Source: Kofleriaceae bacterium (GTDB lineage: Bacteria > Myxococcota_A > Polyangia > Haliangiales > Haliangiaceae). From it: 8,902 nucleotides of DNA. The position numbers were made by a program, and so were the translations under genes. Below, in pieces: positions 6,420 to 8,902 of the stretch. Positions within the stretch are counted from its first letter, which is position 1, and each line of letters starts with the position of its first letter. The notes beneath the pieces were generated by a model. That model was not told where the DNA came from. It did not search any database and was given only the letters and a program-made list of their open reading frames with translations. The stretch lies in contig JAESTW010000871.1 in NCBI GenBank assembly GCA_016763395.1, positions 1 to 8,902 of the forward strand. The letters are read 5' to 3'.

Positions 6420-7772
6420 ATGACTGATCTTCTCGACAAAAGTGCGACCGAACAAGCAACACTTCTCGCAGGCGGCGAGCTCTCTTCCTCGGAACTTACG
6501 GAACTCTACCTCTCGCGCAGCCTTAAACTAAATGATGAGATTTGCGCCTTCACCTATATCGCCAAGCGCTCGGCTCGTGCGGCTGCCAAAAAATGGGACA
6601 ACGACAAACGCAAAGGAAAGCAGGCACCGGGGCCACTCTCCGGAGTCCCAACTGGCATAAAAGATCTTCACTTCGTAAGAGGCATGCCCACCCGCTTCGG
6701 GACCAGAGCCCTCCCGCCCATTATTGGTGCCGCGGACAGTGCTGTCACCAAACGTGTCCGGTCTGCTGGCATGATTGTCTGTGGAAAACTTACCACTTCC
6801 GAGTTTGGCTGTATGCCAGTGACCGAGACAGACACTCATCAGCCAACTCGCAACGCTTACAATCGCGACTACACTGCCGGCGGTTCCAGTGGAGGCTCGG
6901 GTGCCGCAGTATCCGCTGCCATGTTGCCCATCGCCCAAGGCAGTGATGGCGCTGGTTCCATACGCATTCCAGCAGCAGTCAATCACCTGGTCGGACTAAA
7001 GCCAACTCGCGGGCTCATCTCTCCCACCAGTCCGGTTGACACACAAATGCGTCTGTCCTCACTCGGAGGTTTGGCCCGGACAGTAGAAGATCTATCTGCA
7101 TTTCTCGATGCCCTTACAGACTGGCCCAATGGATTTTTTCAGAGTCATCGAGAAGCGCTACCAAAAGGGCTGAAGATTGGTCTGGTAACTGAAAATCACA
7201 TTTCACCGGTAGCTCCCGAGTACAAGCAAGCCGCAGAAAAAGTCGCTAAGATTCTCGAAGGCTGCGGCGCCACTATCGTTCCGACTACACAGGTTGATAT
7301 TGATCTAGAAGAGTTTCTAGTACTGTGGAAGCGGCTATTTGCCAATGCCCCGATGCTCATGGAAAAGCGTCTACAACCCGTTACACTGTGGCTGCGCGAA
7401 GCTGGTAAGAAAATCCCAGTAGCGGAAGCGACGGCGGCGCGTATTCAACACGCTAGAACAATTCTGAATTGGTTTGATGGAATGCACTTGTGTGTGACAC
7501 CCACTATCGCCATCAAGACTCCAAAAATTGGAGCGTGGCGTGATCCAGATCCAGAAACCAGTTTTCGCAGTATCATCGGAATGGGAGCCTTCACCGCGCC
7601 CTTCAATGTGTCCGGTCAGCCAGCGATCTCCGTACCGATGGGATTCTGTGAAGATGGCCTGCCGATAGGCGTACAAATCGCAGGGAGAATGGGTGATGAC
7701 GCCCTAGTTCTTCAGGCCGCTCATGCAGTAGAGCAAGCGGTCGGCGGGTTCCGTACTAAAATCCCGGTATAA
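6420..7772 (+). CDS. Amidase-signature family amidohydrolase
   Basis: Hydrolyses an amide bond of an unidentified substrate. The 450 residues carry the full Ser-cisSer-Lys triad of the amidase signature family: Lys81 in GVPTGIKD, cis-Ser156 in the glycine-rich GGSSGGSG (154-161), and nucleophile Ser180 in GSDGAGSIRIPA. The spacings 81-156-180 are the same as 142-217-241 in fatty acid amide hydrolase. Other family blocks are present: GLKPTRG (192-198), LGGLARTVEDL, and near the C-terminus FTAPFNVSGQPAISVPMG followed by DGLPIGVQIAGR. There is no signal peptide, so it is probably cytoplasmic. No gatB or gatC lies nearby and the tRNA-amidotransferase subunit is not specifically indicated, so I do not call it GatA. 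Family members act on nitriles' amides, acylated amines, oligoamides and others; the substrate cannot be read from the sequence. It is divergent from the ABC-F gene and convergent with the last gene. Confidence 0.93.
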   Translation: MTDLLDKSATEQATLLAGGELSSSELTELYLSRSLKLNDEICAFTYIAKRSARAAAKKWDNDKRKGKQAPGPLSGVPTGIKDLHFVRGMPTRFGTRALPPIIGAADSAVTKRVRSAGMIVCGKLTTSEFGCMPVTETDTHQPTRNAYNRDYTAGGSSGGSGAAVSAAMLPIAQGSDGAGSIRIPAAVNHLVGLKPTRGLISPTSPVDTQMRLSSLGGLARTVEDLSAFLDALTDWPNGFFQSHREALPKGLKIGLVTENHISPVAPEYKQAAEKVAKILEGCGATIVPTTQVDIDLEEFLVLWKRLFANAPMLMEKRLQPVTLWLREAGKKIPVAEATAARIQHARTILNWFDGMHLCVTPTIAIKTPKIGAWRDPDPETSFRSIIGMGAFTAPFNVSGQPAISVPMGFCEDGLPIGVQIAGRMGDDALVLQAAHAVEQAVGGFRTKIPV

Positions 7773-7782
7773 ACTTGTCCGA

Positions 7783-7802
7783 CGAGCAGCCACAATTGCT
7801 CG
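7783..7802. terminator. Small hairpin after the amidase gene
   Basis: CGAGCA (7783-7788) and TGCTCG (7797-7802) form a 6-bp stem with an 8-nt loop, 10 nt after the amidase stop. No T-run follows. It may stabilise the transcript end together with the stronger hairpin downstream. Confidence 0.3.
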
Positions 7803-7826
7803 CCAAACTCTTCGCGGTGCCATAGC

Positions 7827-7852
7827 GATGCAACGCCAAGTAACGTTGCATC
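7827..7852. terminator. 9-bp perfect hairpin between convergent genes, candidate bidirectional terminator
   Basis: GATGCAACG (7827-7835) pairs perfectly with CGTTGCATC (7844-7852) around an 8-nt loop, and AGC/GCT outside (7824-7826 and 7856-7858) can extend it across a 3-nt bulge. It lies in the 93-nt gap between the amidase and the convergent last gene. There is no U-tract on either strand, so it may act with Rho or simply protect 3' ends. Confidence 0.45.
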
Positions 7853-7865
7853 CTCGCTCCTAGTA

Positions 7866-8902
7866 CTACGGATTCGTCGGCATCTGCATGGCTGGTGGCA
7901 TAGCCTCCTGTATCTGTCTAGATCGCTCCGCGTACTTCATAAAAGCGGGAATTGCGACTGCAGCGAATGCTCCGGTAATTCCAGCGATCATCACCGATCC
8001 GCCTGCGCTGCTGGCACCCGCAGCCAAGCTATTGGGATACTTCGTAGCCAGAGCACCAAAGGTATTCTCGTGAGAATCAAGGCTTTTGCTTACAGCTTCC
8101 TGATACGCCGCATAGGCGTCATCGCTGTCCGCTGCATAGGTTCCGACATGGAAAACACCATGAACACCGTCATCTCGGACAGCCATCGCGTAGCCGATGG
8201 AGTTGAGGTGAGATGCAACCCAAACACCCAACTTGACGCCATTCATCTGCTCTTGCGGTACCCAAGTCGAGAGCTGTGGCATTACCTCGTGCAACGCCAA
8301 TCCAATCGAAATGTTCTGCATCCAGAGTGTACTGTTCCAGTCTTGCATCAAAATCTCTTTGCCCTCTGAAGTCATCGCCGTTTTCTTTCCCCCGGACACC
8401 TTGCCAACAGTTATGGATACCTGTCCGTCTTTAACCTCAGCTTTTACTGCAATTGGTTTCTCGAAGACTTTTCCAAGTTCAGGTGTTGGCAGAGGAAGCT
8501 TTGCTACGTCAACAATCGCGTCACAAGTCCCATCGCCTACTGTCACCTGGAGACCTGGGATGTCCATCACAGGCAGCATTCCACAACCCATATTGAGCAG
8601 GGCTTTGAAAGGGGTAGCATTGTTGATGCCGAGCGAGAAACGGCCCCATGGAGTATCTCCCGAGCCTGTGTACATCACCATCTCTCCCGTTAGGCTGCCT
8701 AGGATGTCCTTCTTTAGCAATAGGCCTCCGGGAAGTACTTCGTCCTTTTTGTCCGCCAGTTCAGCTAGCAACGCATCCATTGGCACCCGTAATGCAATCA
8801 CTCCGCCAGGGTTCGTAGCGACGACGGCCTTACTGATAGTAGTCGGCACCTTGGCGGCACTTGCTACGGCTCCCTTTGGTGTCGCTTGAAACCACCCACG
8901 AA
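7866..8902 (-). CDS. Protein of unknown function with pilin-like C-terminal membrane segment; 5' end outside the window
   Basis: I do not recognise a family. The frame stays open from the stop at 7866 to the right edge (344 residues), with no ATG near the edge; the GTG at 8849 is probably an internal valine, so the gene is partial at its N-terminus. The visible part is mostly a soluble mixed alpha/beta region: a VIALRVPMDALLAELADKK block, a GEMVMYTGSGDTPWGRFSLG strand-rich block, and later LALHEVMPQLSTWVPQEQ. Two cysteines (MGCGM and DGTCDA) could pair. Near the end, at 7917-7997, comes a hydrophobic stretch containing VMIAGITGAFAAVAIPAF then MKYAERSR, closely resembling the N-terminal helix of type IV pilins but placed at the C-terminus, followed by a Met/Pro-rich tail. 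If exported, it would be anchored by this segment. It is convergent with the amidase. The reading frame is secure; the function is unknown. Confidence 0.8.
   Translation of the reverse strand, partial: RGWFQATPKGAVASAAKVPTTISKAVVATNPGGVIALRVPMDALLAELADKKDEVLPGGLLLKKDILGSLTGEMVMYTGSGDTPWGRFSLGINNATPFKALLNMGCGMLPVMDIPGLQVTVGDGTCDAIVDVAKLPLPTPELGKVFEKPIAVKAEVKDGQVSITVGKVSGGKKTAMTSEGKEILMQDWNSTLWMQNISIGLALHEVMPQLSTWVPQEQMNGVKLGVWVASHLNSIGYAMAVRDDGVHGVFHVGTYAADSDDAYAAYQEAVSKSLDSHENTFGALATKYPNSLAAGASSAGGSVMIAGITGAFAAVAIPAFMKYAERSRQIQEAMPPAMQMPTNP
7917..7997 (-). other. Pilin-like hydrophobic segment at the C-terminus of the last gene
   Basis: The encoded residues contain MI-x3-I-x-G-x2-AA-x-AIPAFMKY-x2-RSR, the spacing seen in type IV pilin N-terminal helices (MIVVAIIGILAAIAIP and following). 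The prepilin-peptidase hallmark is missing: there is no FTLIE block with Glu5 before it, only a Gly/Ser/Ala-rich stretch. It is therefore more likely a membrane anchor than a processed pilin helix. Confidence 0.6.

Noticed and set aside
6420..7772. GatA subunit of the tRNA-dependent amidotransferase
   Set aside because: The catalytic triad is shared by all amidase-signature enzymes; no gatB or gatC is present nearby, and nothing else points to the GatA branch.
8847..8849. GTG as the start of the last gene
   Set aside because: The frame continues open to the window edge (17 further codons), and no ribosome-binding site or signal peptide is visible here, so the codon is more likely an internal valine.
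8233..8889. 218-residue + strand open frame opposite the last gene
   Set aside because: It lies wholly antisense to the better-supported - strand frame, is very rich in Ser/Pro/Thr as shadow frames are, and shows no recognisable domain.
1..8902. Mobile element, prophage, CRISPR or defence system
   Set aside because: No transposase, integrase, terminal inverted repeats, spaced repeat array or nuclease/toxin gene is visible; ABC-F and amidase are ordinary chromosomal families.

Overview
The window reads as chromosomal DNA of a Gram-negative bacterium of moderate GC content. It carries six transcription units that alternate in strand and are tightly packed. No rRNA, tRNA, CRISPR array, insertion sequence or phage gene is visible. 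The lineage cannot be fixed from sequence alone. Two probable lipoproteins, a predicted outer-membrane barrel protein and a protein ending in a pilin-like AIPAF membrane segment would fit a myxobacterium-like or other deltaproteobacterial-type organism, but this is a low-confidence inference.

Layout, left to right. (1) A + strand exported protein of unknown function, probably with a C-terminal beta-barrel (90-1001). (2) A convergent - strand small lipoprotein of unknown function (1013-1591). (3) A + strand copper-resistance operon: CopA Cu(I)-exporting P-type ATPase (1723-4116), a CueR-type MerR-family regulator (4109-4516, overlapping copA by 8 nt) and a CopZ-type copper chaperone (4522-4722). 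A textbook CueR promoter/operator lies just before copA. (4) A - strand ABC-F ATPase of the YheS-like kind (4756-6378). (5) A divergent + strand amidase-signature enzyme (6420-7772). (6) A - strand protein of unknown function (7866-8902) that runs off the right edge without its start and ends in a pilin-like hydrophobic segment.

The clear functional story is the copper operon. The operator has a perfect ACCTTCC-N7-GGAAGGT dyad in the 19-bp spacer between TTGACC and TAAAGT, the geometry MerR-family activators untwist. CueR is encoded inside the operon that this promoter drives, so sensor, exporter and chaperone should rise together on Cu(I), Ag(I) or Au(I), with positive feedback on the sensor. 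CopZ would deliver Cu(I) to CopA, which has two N-terminal metal-binding domains of its own.

The other genes look like ordinary neighbours with no visible link to copper. I do not see an obviously new multi-gene system. The points most worth a second look are the self-activating operon with almost no leader before copA, the pilin-like C-terminal segment of the last gene, an exact 26-nt internal repeat in the ABC-F gene, and the two unassigned envelope proteins on the left.
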